A program made the translations under genes and the position numbers. A stretch of DNA of 6,004 nt. It comes from Litorivicinus sp965656605. GTDB lineage: Bacteria; Pseudomonadota; Gammaproteobacteria; Pseudomonadales; Litorivicinaceae. The stretch lies in NCBI GenBank assembly GCA_965656605.1, contig CBFHLC010000072.1:1-6004 (forward strand), given 5' to 3'. The notes beneath the pieces are model-generated. The model made no database searches. It was not told the origin of the DNA and saw only the letters and a program-made list of their open reading frames with translations. Positions 5,478-6,004 of this stretch are shown here, piece by piece (position 1 is the stretch's first letter; each line of letters opens with the position of its first letter).

Positions 5478-6004
5478 TGGCACTGGCTCGGATTCAAACG
5501 CTGGCGATTCAGGCTCAAGGCGTTGTCCCGGGCCATATCAGCGCACAACTTCAAGGCGGACTGCCCGAGACCCGAGTGCTGGGCCACCCCAGCCAAGCCA
5601 GCTTTCGAGACCGACTACGGGCCGCCATTAAAGGTGCGGGGTATCGCTACCCCAGCGTACGCGTCACCCTGGATTTAGAAAGCATGGGGCAGTGGGACGA
5701 CGCACATTTATTGCCCTGCGCCTTGGCGATTCTACAGGCCAGCGATCAGATCCGAATCGACGATACCGCCAGCCACTTCTGGCTAGGCCACCTTCGCCTG
5801 GATGGCAGCGTGGATCACGGACAAGAGCCTTGGCTCAGTGCCCAAGCCAGCTATGAGACGCTGGTGTGTGGCTCTACTGGACGCAGCTGCATCAGTCATC
5901 TGAGTAACATCAAACCAACGACCGGCCGACTCAAGCCCCACACACACGAATGCTTGATGATGCCGCCCGGCCAGCCTACTCAACTGGCGCAATGGCTACT
6001 CGCA
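5477..6004 (+). CDS. comM: Divergent YifB/ComM-family Mg-chelatase-like protein, 5' part
   Basis: The frame is open from ATG 5477 to the window end (176 codons), so the C-terminal AAA+ part is not seen. The start aligns with the N-terminal domain of YifB/ComM: MALARIQTLAIQAQGVVPGHISAQLQGGLPETRVLGHP, then FRDRLRAAIKGAGYRYPSVRVTLDL, and ALAILQASDQI. ComM is a branch-migration helicase that aids integration of DNA taken up during natural transformation. The family's best conserved segment (NLAPADLPKEG..FDLPIA) is replaced without a gap by LDLESMGQWDDAHLLPCA (about residues 68-85), and similarity fades after GHLRLDGSV. The gene may be a diverged ComM, or one whose N-terminal domain is decaying. 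It overlaps the ubiK stop by one base and has no clear Shine-Dalgarno, suggesting coupling. Confidence 0.72.
   Translation, partial: MALARIQTLAIQAQGVVPGHISAQLQGGLPETRVLGHPSQASFRDRLRAAIKGAGYRYPSVRVTLDLESMGQWDDAHLLPCALAILQASDQIRIDDTASHFWLGHLRLDGSVDHGQEPWLSAQASYETLVCGSTGRSCISHLSNIKPTTGRLKPHTHECLMMPPGQPTQLAQWLLA

Noticed and set aside
5222..5596. 124-codon minus-strand open frame
   Set aside because: It covers ubiK and the comM-like start in antisense; ubiK has a clear family match and ribosome binding site, this frame has neither.
5783..5992. 69-codon minus-strand open frame near the window end
   Set aside because: It is antisense to the continuous comM-like frame, which is open from 5477 to the end and matches a known family.

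Overview
The window looks like an ordinary chromosomal core region of a gammaproteobacterium, probably a marine or Pseudomonas/Oceanospirillales-like lineage; this placement is inferred from gene content and order only. Its genes are compact, moderately GC-rich and often overlap by 1-4 bases. The gene set (DUF484-xerC-HAD phosphatase, amtB-glnK, ubiK, comM-like) matches neighbourhoods known from Pseudomonas, and the first block also resembles the dapF-yigA-xerC-yigB cluster of E. coli. I see no mobile element, CRISPR array, tRNA or rRNA.

Layout. Positions 1-1749 (+) hold the 3' end of a DUF484 gene, then xerC (chromosome-dimer-resolving recombinase), then a YigB-like HAD phosphatase, joined by ATGA stop/start overlaps as a co-translated operon. 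Facing it on the minus strand (3278 down to 1735) is a two-gene unit: a D-2-hydroxyacid dehydrogenase and a secreted DUF3047 protein, also joined by ATGA. The DUF3047 gene runs 15 bases into the end of the HAD gene. A strong minus-strand terminator (3311-3334) separates this unit from glnK-amtB (minus, 4967 down to 3354). Diverging from glnK on the plus strand are ubiK (5244-5477) and the 5' part of a divergent comM-like gene that runs off the window end.

The best-supported regulatory story is nitrogen control. GlnK (a PII protein with the uridylylation tyrosine) and AmtB (the ammonium channel it blocks) form one operon. A sigma-54 promoter (5014-5029) and a perfect 17-base NtrC-type dyad (5138-5154), with a weaker second site 34 bases closer, lie upstream, in a geometry resembling E. 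coli glnAp2. The promoter also fixes the glnK start: the longer reading frame would begin with a TTG inside the -24 element, upstream of the predicted transcript start.

I did not find a clearly novel system. The items most worth a second look are the glnK-ubiK intergenic region, where sigma-54/NtrC elements and nested dyads sit between divergent genes, and the comM-like protein, whose N-terminal domain has lost the family's most conserved motif.
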